A DNA stretch of 37,433 bases from a bacterium (GTDB taxonomy: Bacteria; Myxococcota_A; UBA9160; UBA4427). A program made the translations under genes and the position numbers. Below, piece by piece: positions 29,863 through 37,433 of the stretch. The stretch spans positions 1 through 37,433 of the forward strand of contig JAUIMK010000008.1 of assembly GCA_030432735.1 (NCBI GenBank). The letters are read 5' to 3'. A model generated the notes under the pieces. It searched no databases, was not told the DNA's origin, and saw nothing but the letters and a program-made list of their open reading frames with translations. Each line of letters begins with the position of its first letter. The first letter of the stretch is position 1.

Positions 29863-31049
29863 GCGGCTCGGCGCCGCCGCGCCGCCGCCAGGACGAGGGC
29901 ACCGATCGACAGCGGGAGACCCGGCTCGGGATCGGGCAGCTCGTAGGGATTCTGCGGGTGCAGGCAGCCCGGGTCGTCCGGGAAGTCGACGAAGCTGTCG
30001 AGGTCGTCGTCGAGGCCGTTGTCGCACTCGTAGAGCGGGCCGCGTTCGTCGACGTCGCCGGGATTCGCGCAGCCCGGATCCGAGAGGTCGATCGTTCCGT
30101 CCCCGTCGTCGTCGATCTCGTTGTCGCAGGCGAGGCTCGCCTCGCGCTCGCTCTCGTCCGTCGGGCTCGTGCAGCCGGGATCCGCCGGGTGGTCGACCAG
30201 GCCGTCCCCGTCGTCGTCGAGACCATCGTCGCAGTCGGGCTGGTCGATGACCGCGAGGACGTCGTCGCGATACGCGAAGAGATCGACGATCAACCCGAGG
30301 TTGCCGTAGATCGACGTGTTCTGGGGCTGGTCGACGAAGGAGGCGCGCGCGAAGAGGATGCCGATCAGCTCGGCGCCGGCGCCCGAGCCGAGGAACGCGG
30401 CTCCTCCCGAGTCCCCGTTCACGATGTCCGCTTCGTGCTGGCCGGGCGGGCCGGTGGTCCGGTCGTCGTAGACGATCACGAAGGATCGGGTGTCGAGGTT
30501 CACCTGGTCGATCTCGCTGATGCGGTTGGTGCCCCAGCGCATCGTCCGCGAGCCGAGCCACGCCCAGCCGTCGACGCCCATGAAGCTCGTCGCCGCGCCC
30601 CGATCCCGCCCGTGCCCGATCAGCGTGACGAGGTCGTTCGGCGAGGGCGGCTGGCTCGCGATCGAGAGCGCCGGGAGCGCCGGGCGCGTCGCGAGCTTGA
30701 AGGCGCGCAGGTCGGCGAGGGTCCCGTCGGGGTTCTCGAAGCGCACGCTCGACCCGGCGATCGGGAGGTAGGTCACGCCGCCGAAGGTGACCGGATTCTC
30801 GCCGACGTGGTTCGCGGTCAGGACCCATCCGTTGCGCACGTAGACGGCGGAGAGGCCCGTCGAGGTGATGCCGACGTTCGAGAATCCCGGGTCGCCGGAG
30901 GGGGGCGCCGTGTTGCCGGTCCCGTCGCCCGTGTCGATCAGCACGGCGCCGGTCGGCACCGCGACGAGCGCGAACGCCAACGCCGCGACGAGCCCGGGGA
31001 GGCGGGGAGCGAAGCGGATCACGGCGCGGAGTCGAGGCAGGGGCAGCAT
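29838..31049 (-). CDS. Secreted trypsin-like serine protease with Cys/Asp repeats and PEP-CTERM-like tail
   Basis: 403 residues. A signal peptide (about 1-35: basic start, then LVAALAFALVAVPTGA) directs export. The chymotrypsin-fold domain (about 38-265) has His81 in WVLTANHVG, probable Asp113 in LADLRAFKLA and Ser214 in VNGDSGGAA. Three Cys/Asp-rich repeats follow (272-293, 307-327, 341-362), each with CD(D/N) near the start, DDDGDG-like acid clusters and ending DPGC; these resemble Ca-binding type-3-like repeats. The end is DPEPGLPLSIGALVLAAARRRR, with Pro-Glu-Pro-Gly, a hydrophobic stretch and an Arg cluster, the layout of a PEP-CTERM exosortase signal. The ATG at 31049 was chosen because the signal peptide starts there. 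Confidence 0.87.
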   Translation of the reverse strand: MLPLPRLRAVIRFAPRLPGLVAALAFALVAVPTGAVLIDTGDGTGNTAPPSGDPGFSNVGITSTGLSAVYVRNGWVLTANHVGENPVTFGGVTYLPIAGSSVRFENPDGTLADLRAFKLATRPALPALSIASQPPSPNDLVTLIGHGRDRGAATSFMGVDGWAWLGSRTMRWGTNRISEIDQVNLDTRSFVIVYDDRTTGPPGQHEADIVNGDSGGAAFLGSGAGAELIGILFARASFVDQPQNTSIYGNLGLIVDLFAYRDDVLAVIDQPDCDDGLDDDGDGLVDHPADPGCTSPTDESEREASLACDNEIDDDGDGTIDLSDPGCANPGDVDERGPLYECDNGLDDDLDSFVDFPDDPGCLHPQNPYELPDPEPGLPLSIGALVLAAARRRRAAYSSRSTL

Positions 31050-31088
31050 GGGGGGCGGCGGCTCGGGCGATCGGATTCGGGAGGCCGC

Positions 31089-31097
31089 AGTGTACCA
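31089..31097 (-). promoter_or_regulatory. Putative extended -10 promoter for the trypsin-like protease
   Basis: On the minus strand the sequence reads TGGTACACT, an extended -10 (TG-n-TACACT). The start would be near 31082, 33 nt before the ATG. No -35 is apparent. Confidence 0.35.
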
Positions 31098-31172
31098 TCG
31101 CGGCGCCGCGCCCTTCGCGCCGAACGCTCGGAGCGCGGCCGAGGAAGGCACGGTCTGCCGGCCCACTGCCGA

Positions 31173-31439
31173 TCAGCCGCGCGGGAGTCCGAGGACGGCC
31201 CGGCAGTGGGCGGCGAGGTGCTCCGAGAGCGCTTCCAGGCGGTCACCCGCGACGTCGACGCCGGCCAGACCGTCGAGGGCCTCGAGGGCGGCGCGGGCCG
31301 CGCTCGAGAGATCGGGCTGGCTCGAGAGGCGGGCGCGCTCGAGGGCGGCACGGTGGGGCGCGGCCTGCGCGGCGGGCAGCATGTCGACGGCGGCGAGCAG
31401 CGTCTCGAGGGCGCGACCGAATTCTGCGTGGACGGACAT
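31173..31439 (-). CDS. Hypothetical helical protein, 88 residues
   Basis: Not recognised. Predicted almost wholly helical, with Leu/Ala heptad-like spacing (GRALETLLAAVDMLP, then ALERARL, ALEALDGLAG and LEALSEHLAAHCRAVLGL). No signal peptide, metal motif or known domain. Third positions are almost all G or C in this frame. It lies 49 nt after the coiled-coil membrane protein gene on the same strand and is probably co-transcribed with it. Confidence 0.6.
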   Translation of the reverse strand: MSVHAEFGRALETLLAAVDMLPAAQAAPHRAALERARLSSQPDLSSAARAALEALDGLAGVDVAGDRLEALSEHLAAHCRAVLGLPRG

Positions 31440-31488
31440 GGCGGATTCCCGGCTGCGTTCGGGCGACGCGGGATCGGCGAGGGCGCGC

Positions 31489-32058
31489 TCAGGGCGCGGC
31501 GCCGCTCGCGCCGTCGCCACCCCCGAGGATGGCGGGTTCCGTTCCACCTGGCGATGCCGCCGCCGGCGTCCCGTCCGCGGACGGCGAGGCCGGGGGCGCC
31601 GCGGGCGCTTCGGGCGCTTCGGCGGGGGCGGGGACCTGCGCGGGCGCCGCCGGAACGGGCGCTCGGCTGGTCTCGTCGCGCAGCGTCTCGTAGCGCTTCC
31701 GCCACGTCCGTGCACTCGCGTTCGCGTCCTTGCGCTTGCGATCGGCTCGCGCGAGATCCTTCTCGGCCTGGGCGAGGGCGGCCTCGGTCTTCTCGAGGGC
31801 GGTCCTTGCTTCCTGATACGCCTCGGGGTCGACGCGCTCCGCCTCCTGGCTGCGCAGCCGGGCGAGCTCGTCTGCGAGCTTCAGGTTCTCCAGGTTGCGC
31901 GCATCGAGCTTCTCCTCGAGCGCGGCGATCTTCCAGGTCAGCGAGCCGTGCAGCGGCCGCCAGGAGTAGCCGAACGCGATCACGCCGCCGAGCACGAAGA
32001 GCCCGGCACCGACCAGGATCTGACGGGCCCATCCGGGAAGCTTGAACGAGTCGTCCAT
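31489..32058 (-). CDS. Membrane-anchored coiled-coil protein with Pro/Ala-rich tail
   Basis: 189 residues, no family recognised. An N-terminal membrane segment (about 12-31: ILVGAGLFVLGGVIAFGYSW) is followed by a long coiled coil (about 40-130; heptads of Leu/Ala with Glu/Lys/Arg, such as ALEEKLDARNLENLKLADEL) and a low-complexity Pro/Ala/Gly tail (132-189). The topology is probably a single-pass inner-membrane protein with the coiled coil in the periplasm, since the signal anchor is N-terminal and short. A structural or scaffolding role is likely but inferred. It is the first gene of a two-gene minus-strand unit. Confidence 0.7.
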   Translation of the reverse strand: MDDSFKLPGWARQILVGAGLFVLGGVIAFGYSWRPLHGSLTWKIAALEEKLDARNLENLKLADELARLRSQEAERVDPEAYQEARTALEKTEAALAQAEKDLARADRKRKDANASARTWRKRYETLRDETSRAPVPAAPAQVPAPAEAPEAPAAPPASPSADGTPAAASPGGTEPAILGGGDGASGAAP

Positions 32059-32214
32059 GCGCGTCTCATCGGCAAGCGCGCCCGGAATCTACAGTCCGGG
32101 CTGCGTTTTCCAGCGTGACGGGAATCACCGGCTGCTAGCCTCGCGCAGGTCCCCGCAACTGCTCCGTTTTTCCTCTCCTCGCGCCGGCCCGCCCGGCACC
32201 GGAGGTTCGATCCG

Positions 32215-33654
<1,440 letters not shown>

Positions 33655-33670
33655 CGGCGCGAGCGGCGTC

Positions 33671-35392
33671 TCACGGGAGGGGACACCGCGCCGCGCCGAC
33701 CGTACCGCGCGGGACCAGACGTCGACGTCGTCCGAGCAGGCGGACCGCGCCGACCGCGAGGAAGGGCTCGAGTCCGATCAGGCCGCACGCCGCGCCTCCG
33801 CCCCCGTCGCTCACGGCCGACGGCGTGGGGGTCGCGCTTCCACCCGCGCCGGCCGCCGCCGCGGTGGACAGGAGGTCGATCGCACCCTGCACGTCGAGGC
33901 GGGGAAGGGTGACGTCGCCGCGCGGGTCGTGGATGGGCACGCCCGCGAGAACGAGGGCGTTCTCGATCTCCGCGGGGGTCGCGGCGGGATGATGCTGGCG
34001 GAGGAGGGCGATCGCGCCGCTCACGTGGGGGGCGGCCATCGACGTGCCGCCGACGAGGCTCGTGCCCCCGCCGTTCGCTGCGGACTCGACGCCGGCGCCG
34101 GGGGCGAGCATCGTCAGCAGGTCGGTCGAGTTCGAGTAGCCCGGGACGAGGTCGGCCGCATTCGTCGCGCCGACGCCGATCACGTCGGTGAGACAGGCGG
34201 GACTCGTGATCGCGTCGACGCGGCCGTCGTTGCCGCCGGCGGCGACGGTCACGATTCCGGCGTCGCGCAGCGTGGCGATCGCGGCGGAGGCGGAGGACGA
34301 GCCCGCCTCGCACGCTGCGACGCTGCCGAAGATCGTCCCGCCGACGGAGAGGTTCACCGCATCGACGTCGTAGGTCATGCCGAGGCCGAGCACGTGCTGG
34401 AGGCCGGCGACGATGTCGGAGGTGTAGGCGCCGATGTCCCCGCCGCCGAGCTCGCTGAAGACCTGGATCGCGATCAGCTGCGCCGCCGGCGCCACGCCGA
34501 CGAGCCGGTCGTCCGCGGCGTGCCCGGCGGCGATGCCCGCGACGCTCGTGCCGTGCCCGCAGCCGGACCCCGAGCAGGGGACGGCCGCGCCGCGGCCGAC
34601 CATGGCTCGAGACGCGTCGGGGCAGCTCGCGAGGAGCGAGAAGCACGCCTCTTCGGCGACGCGTCCCGCGAACATCTCGTGGCTCGTGTCGATGCCGGTG
34701 TCGAGGATCGCGATCGCACGTCCGGTGCCGTCGTCGCCGGCCCGGTGGGCCTCGTCGGCCCGAATCAACGGGATCGTCGCGGCGAGGCTCGGGCGATGGA
34801 TCACGTCGAGGTCGATCGACGCGAGCAGCCCCGACTCGATCAGCGCGACGAGTCGGTCACCGTCGACGCGCGCGGCGCCCTGCCCGAGGAGCGGGAAGAA
34901 GCGCAGGTCCGTCGGCCCGTCCGGGCGCGCGAGGAGGTTCCTCGCCCGCGCATGATGATCGACGTCGATCGGGAAGAGGATGCGGACGTCGCCGCGGTCG
35001 AGGACGGTGTCGACGACGGCGGGATGGATGGTGAAGTCGCGTTCGGTCTCGGCGCGGGCGATCGCGCGCTCGAGCCGTTCGCGAAGCGACGTCTCGACCG
35101 GGGGCTCGGGCGTCTCGTGCGTCGCGTCGCGGGTGGATGCGGTGCTCGAAGTAGCCTCCGAAGGCGCCGGCGCGCGCCGCGCCTGGCGGGGCTCGATCGG
35201 CCGCGGCTGCTCCGCGTCGCTCGCGCGGGTCGACGCCGCGTTCGCGGGCGGCCCGGCGGCCCGGACCTCGTGGTCCGCGGGCGCGCCGGTCGTGCCGGGC
35301 GCAGGGCTGCTGCCCGCGAGCGCCGCGACGACGACGAGCCCGATTCCCAGCATCCCGAACGCGATCGCTGCCTTGTCGAGCCCCTTGCGCAT
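33671..35392 (-). CDS. Surface subtilisin-like (S8) protease with Cys-TM-Arg C-terminal anchor
   Basis: 573 residues from an ATG with a GAGGGG site; the frame is open a further 87 nt upstream without homology. N-terminal signal/anchor (about 7-27), a Thr/Pro/Ala-rich propeptide-like region (28-110), then the S8 domain (about 205-505) with Asp231 (ILDTGID), His280 (GCGHGTS), oxyanion Asn388 (AAGGND) and Ser451 (GGTSMAAPHVSG). The end has a Gly-rich stretch and Cys536 (GGGGAACGLIGLE), a hydrophobic segment (537-553) and RRRR (555-558), resembling the Cys-TM-Arg (MYXO-CTERM-like) sorting tails of myxobacteria. A further 15 residues follow the arginines, which is unusual. Secretion and surface attachment are inferred from these features. 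Confidence 0.88.
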   Translation of the reverse strand: MRKGLDKAAIAFGMLGIGLVVVAALAGSSPAPGTTGAPADHEVRAAGPPANAASTRASDAEQPRPIEPRQARRAPAPSEATSSTASTRDATHETPEPPVETSLRERLERAIARAETERDFTIHPAVVDTVLDRGDVRILFPIDVDHHARARNLLARPDGPTDLRFFPLLGQGAARVDGDRLVALIESGLLASIDLDVIHRPSLAATIPLIRADEAHRAGDDGTGRAIAILDTGIDTSHEMFAGRVAEEACFSLLASCPDASRAMVGRGAAVPCSGSGCGHGTSVAGIAAGHAADDRLVGVAPAAQLIAIQVFSELGGGDIGAYTSDIVAGLQHVLGLGMTYDVDAVNLSVGGTIFGSVAACEAGSSSASAAIATLRDAGIVTVAAGGNDGRVDAITSPACLTDVIGVGATNAADLVPGYSNSTDLLTMLAPGAGVESAANGGGTSLVGGTSMAAPHVSGAIALLRQHHPAATPAEIENALVLAGVPIHDPRGDVTLPRLDVQGAIDLLSTAAAAGAGGSATPTPSAVSDGGGGAACGLIGLEPFLAVGAVRLLGRRRRLVPRGTVGAARCPLP

Positions 35393-35620
35393 CGCGCCCC
35401 TCGCAGGTCGGCAGAGCCTCTCCGTCCGCCTCGAATCGGCATCGGTCCGGCTTCCCTTGATGGACGTGTCGGAGCGCACAGCGCCGGGGAAGGGACCGGC
35501 GCTACGCGACGCCGCCCGGGAGCTCGGGGATTCGCCGCAGACCGCTTGAGGAGACCATCCCGGGGGTTCGCCCCATCAAGTCCGCCTGCCGCCGCGCCGC
35601 AAGAGACTCCTGGAGGTGGA

Positions 35621-36577
35621 ATGTCGGTCGACGCCGTCGAAATCGGAGACGAAGGGATCGGGGACCAGGCAGCCGGCGAGTACGCCGATGCCGCGATCGC
35701 CGGCGCCCGTGCGCTCATCGAAGCCGACCCCGCGCAGGAGCGTTGGCTCACGCCCCTCGTCCGCGCGATCAAACGCAAGCGGCTGCGGCTCCCGTCGCTC
35801 TCGCCGACGACCCATCGTGTCGTCCGCCTGATCGAGCAGGCGGAGGTCGACCTCGACGAGCTGGCCCAGGCGGTGAACGGCGATCCCGTGCTCGCGACGC
35901 GGATCATGGGCGTCGCGAACAGCTCCTACTTCCGGGGCGCGACGGAGGTCCCGAACGTTCGCGAGGCGCTCATGCGCATGGGCGTTCGCGAGGCGCGGAC
36001 GCTGGTCGTCGTGGTCGCCCTCCGCTCGACGCTGCTCCGTTCACCGGGGCTCGGAGAGCGGGCGCAGGCGCTCTGGCGTCATTCGCTGCTCAGCGCGAGC
36101 GCGACCCAGGAGATCACGCAGGAGATCCCGCCCTGGGAGACGACGGGGTTCCTGGCGGGGCTGCTCCACGATCTCGGGCAGCTGGTCGTGTTCGCCTTCG
36201 TGGCCGAGCTGCCTGCCTGGCAGGACGACGGGGCTTCCCCCTCCGACTCGGCGGTGGACGCGATGCTCGAGGCGACGCATCCGGCGCTCGGCGCGATGGT
36301 GCTCGCGTCCTGGGGATTCCCGGCGGCGTTCTGTGACGCCGTGCTCGGGCATCACGACATGGAAGGCATCACGGGAGACGCGGAGCATCTCGCCCACGCC
36401 GTCGATCTCGGGCACACGATCGCGAATCGGATCGCGGAGGGCTTCGCCGAGAGCGCCGACGAGATCGACGCGGAGCTCCTCGAGAAGGGGGAGCGGGTCG
36501 GGCTCGACGCTCCGCGCCTCTTCGACATCGCCGAGGAAGCCGAGGCCAATCTCGAGGCGCTGTCCAAGCTCGCCTGA
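35621..36577 (+). CDS. HDOD-domain signalling protein
   Basis: 318 residues from an ATG with an excellent GGAGGTGGA site; the frame is open for 1.7 kb upstream, but that part lies antisense to the S8 gene and has no start of its own. The HDOD domain (about 55-255) shows the typical RLPSLSPTTHRVVRLIEQAE and DPVLATRIMGVANSSYF, with HDLG at 183-186 retaining His-Asp of the HD family. HDOD proteins are non-catalytic or uncertain relatives of HD-GYP phosphodiesterases and act as scaffolds in motility, competence and stress signalling. No receiver, GAF or GGDEF domain is attached, so partners act in trans. It is convergent with fghA. Confidence 0.92.
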   Translation: MSVDAVEIGDEGIGDQAAGEYADAAIAGARALIEADPAQERWLTPLVRAIKRKRLRLPSLSPTTHRVVRLIEQAEVDLDELAQAVNGDPVLATRIMGVANSSYFRGATEVPNVREALMRMGVREARTLVVVVALRSTLLRSPGLGERAQALWRHSLLSASATQEITQEIPPWETTGFLAGLLHDLGQLVVFAFVAELPAWQDDGASPSDSAVDAMLEATHPALGAMVLASWGFPAAFCDAVLGHHDMEGITGDAEHLAHAVDLGHTIANRIAEGFAESADEIDAELLEKGERVGLDAPRLFDIAEEAEANLEALSKLA

Positions 36578-36607
36578 GCCTTGCGGGCAGGTGTTCTTCG
36601 GCTTCGC

Positions 36608-37433
36608 CTAACGAAGGCCCAGGGCCTTCGCCGCGTGCTCGACGTGGTCGGGCATGAAGGTGGCGATGAAGAAGTAGCTGTGGTCGTAGCCCTCCTGGCG
36701 CCGCAGGGTCAGCGACTGTCCCGACGCTTCGCAGGCGGCCTCGAAGAGCTCGGGCTTGAGCTGCTCCTCGAGAAACCCGTCGGCGAGCCCCTGGTCGATC
36801 AGGATCTCGCCGGGATGGGGATTCGCGACGAGGAGCGAGGCGTCGTAGGCCTCCCAGGTCGAGCGGTCGTCGCCCAGATAGTTCGCGAAGGCCTTGTGGC
36901 CCCAGGGGCATCGCGTCGGCGAGACGATCGGAGCGAACGCCGAGATCGACGCGTAGCGCTCGGGGTGGCGGAGCCCGACGACCAGCGCGCCGTGCCCGCC
37001 CATGGAATGACCGGTGACGGACGCGCGGGCCGTGTCGATCGGCTCGTGGGCCCCGACGAGGGCGGGAAGCTCCTCCACGACGTAGTCGTACATCCGGTAG
37101 TGGTCCTTCCACGGCGCCTCGGTGGCGTTGACGTAGAAGCCCGCGCCGCTCCCGAAGTCCCAGTCGTCGTGCTCACCCGGAAGGTCGAGTCCGCGCGGGC
37201 TGGTGTCGGGCATGACGAGGGCGATCCCCGCGTCCGCGGCGCATCGCTGGGCCCCGGCCTTGACCGTGACGTTCTCCTCGGTGCAGGTGAGACCCGACAG
37301 GTAGTAGAGGACCGGAACCGGGCCGTCCGCGGCCTCGGACGGGAGGAAGATCGAGACGTTCATGTCCGTCCCGGTCGCTTCGGACGCGTGTTGGATCGTC
37401 TTCTGGACGCCACCGAAGCAACGCGTCTCCGAG
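36608..37433 (-). CDS. fghA: S-formylglutathione hydrolase, 5'-partial
   Basis: Esterase D-type hydrolase that converts S-formylglutathione to formate and glutathione in formaldehyde detoxification. The frame stays open to the window edge: upstream of the Met at 37363 it reads RCFGGVQKTIQHASEATGTD, the normal N terminus of this family, so the first in-window ATG is internal and the start lies beyond 37433. Visible features are SGLTCTEEN, the serine nucleophile in GHSMGGHGA, DQGLADGF with the likely Asp, and GYDHSYFFIATF with the catalytic His. The usual partner, glutathione-dependent formaldehyde dehydrogenase (adhC), would be outside the window. About 275 in-window residues match most of the family length. 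Confidence 0.94.
   Translation of the reverse strand, partial: SETRCFGGVQKTIQHASEATGTDMNVSIFLPSEAADGPVPVLYYLSGLTCTEENVTVKAGAQRCAADAGIALVMPDTSPRGLDLPGEHDDWDFGSGAGFYVNATEAPWKDHYRMYDYVVEELPALVGAHEPIDTARASVTGHSMGGHGALVVGLRHPERYASISAFAPIVSPTRCPWGHKAFANYLGDDRSTWEAYDASLLVANPHPGEILIDQGLADGFLEEQLKPELFEAACEASGQSLTLRRQEGYDHSYFFIATFMPDHVEHAAKALGLR
36612..36630. repeat. 9-1-9 inverted repeat over the fghA 3' end
   Basis: CGAAGGCCC-A-GGGCCTTCG spans the last codons of fghA, next to its stop, in the convergent gap with the HDOD gene (stop at 36577). A usable hairpin would have a 7-bp stem and 5-nt loop. No U-tract follows on either strand; it may slow polymerase from the HDOD side. Confidence 0.35.

Noticed and set aside
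32101-32214. Promoter for the aldehyde dehydrogenase (TGCTAGCCT near 32134)
   Set aside because: The -10 hexamer matches only three of six positions and no -35 is seen.
33690-33720. LVPRG near the end of the S8 protease as a thrombin-site tag or vector trace
   Set aside because: Chance pentapeptide; flanking DNA has native codon use and no vector sequence.
33929-35620. Long N-terminal extension of the HDOD protein
   Set aside because: The frame is open but antisense to the S8 protease; the strong RBS and ATG at 35611-35623 and the HDOD pattern mark the real start.

Overview
The window is a very GC-rich, gene-dense bacterial chromosome segment with strong G/C preference at third codon positions. 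It carries mostly housekeeping genes and no phage, transposon, CRISPR, tRNA or rRNA signal. lpxD implies a Gram-negative envelope. Secreted proteases with PEP-CTERM-like and Cys-TM-Arg-rich C-terminal tails, Cys/Asp-rich repeats, a Ser/Thr kinase and many alternative start codons fit a myxobacterium-like or other former deltaproteobacterial lineage. That placement is inferred from gene content only.

Layout, left to right. (1) 2-4223: mrdA (PBP2, 5' end outside the window), rodA, and a Ser/Thr kinase fused to a cyclic-nucleotide-binding domain; this is a wall-elongation operon with a signalling gene at its end. (2) 4329-6536: trxA on the minus strand, divergent from a translationally coupled pair, a deoxyhypusine-synthase-like protein and a macrodomain protein. 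(3) 6625-12467: a tetrapyrrole operon (hemX/ccsA-like, hemA, hemC, fused cobA-hemD, hemB, then a 60-residue protein) running from glutamyl-tRNA to uroporphyrinogen III and precorrin-2. (4) 12442-13500: an LLM flavin oxidoreductase on the minus strand. (5) 13773-17576: a compact run of a universal stress protein, lpxD, rnhB and truD. (6) 17673-20001: cysK, a gamma-carbonic-anhydrase-like protein and a TetR regulator. (7) 20060-23121: polA, followed by a GC-rich tandem repeat, an A/T-richer structured block and a strong intrinsic terminator. (8) 23186-26429: egtD and a SHOCT membrane protein on the minus strand, divergent from an ECF-like sigma factor, which faces a second ECF sigma factor of a different type. 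(9) 26513-28995: a divergent aldo/keto-reductase-like protein and SDR pair and a small hypothetical gene. (10) 29038-35392: a NYN-LOTUS RNA-binding/nuclease protein, a trypsin-like surface protease, two small minus-strand genes, an aldehyde dehydrogenase and a subtilisin-like surface protease. (11) 35621-37433: an HDOD signalling protein and S-formylglutathione hydrolase (5' end outside the window).

The most unusual items are the kinase-cNMP fusion in the elongasome operon, the DHS-like/macrodomain pair, the compound 78-bp repeat after polA, an RNase HII lacking the GRG arginine with a probable CTG start, an aldo/keto reductase lacking the catalytic Tyr and His, and two facing ECF sigma genes with no visible anti-sigma partner.
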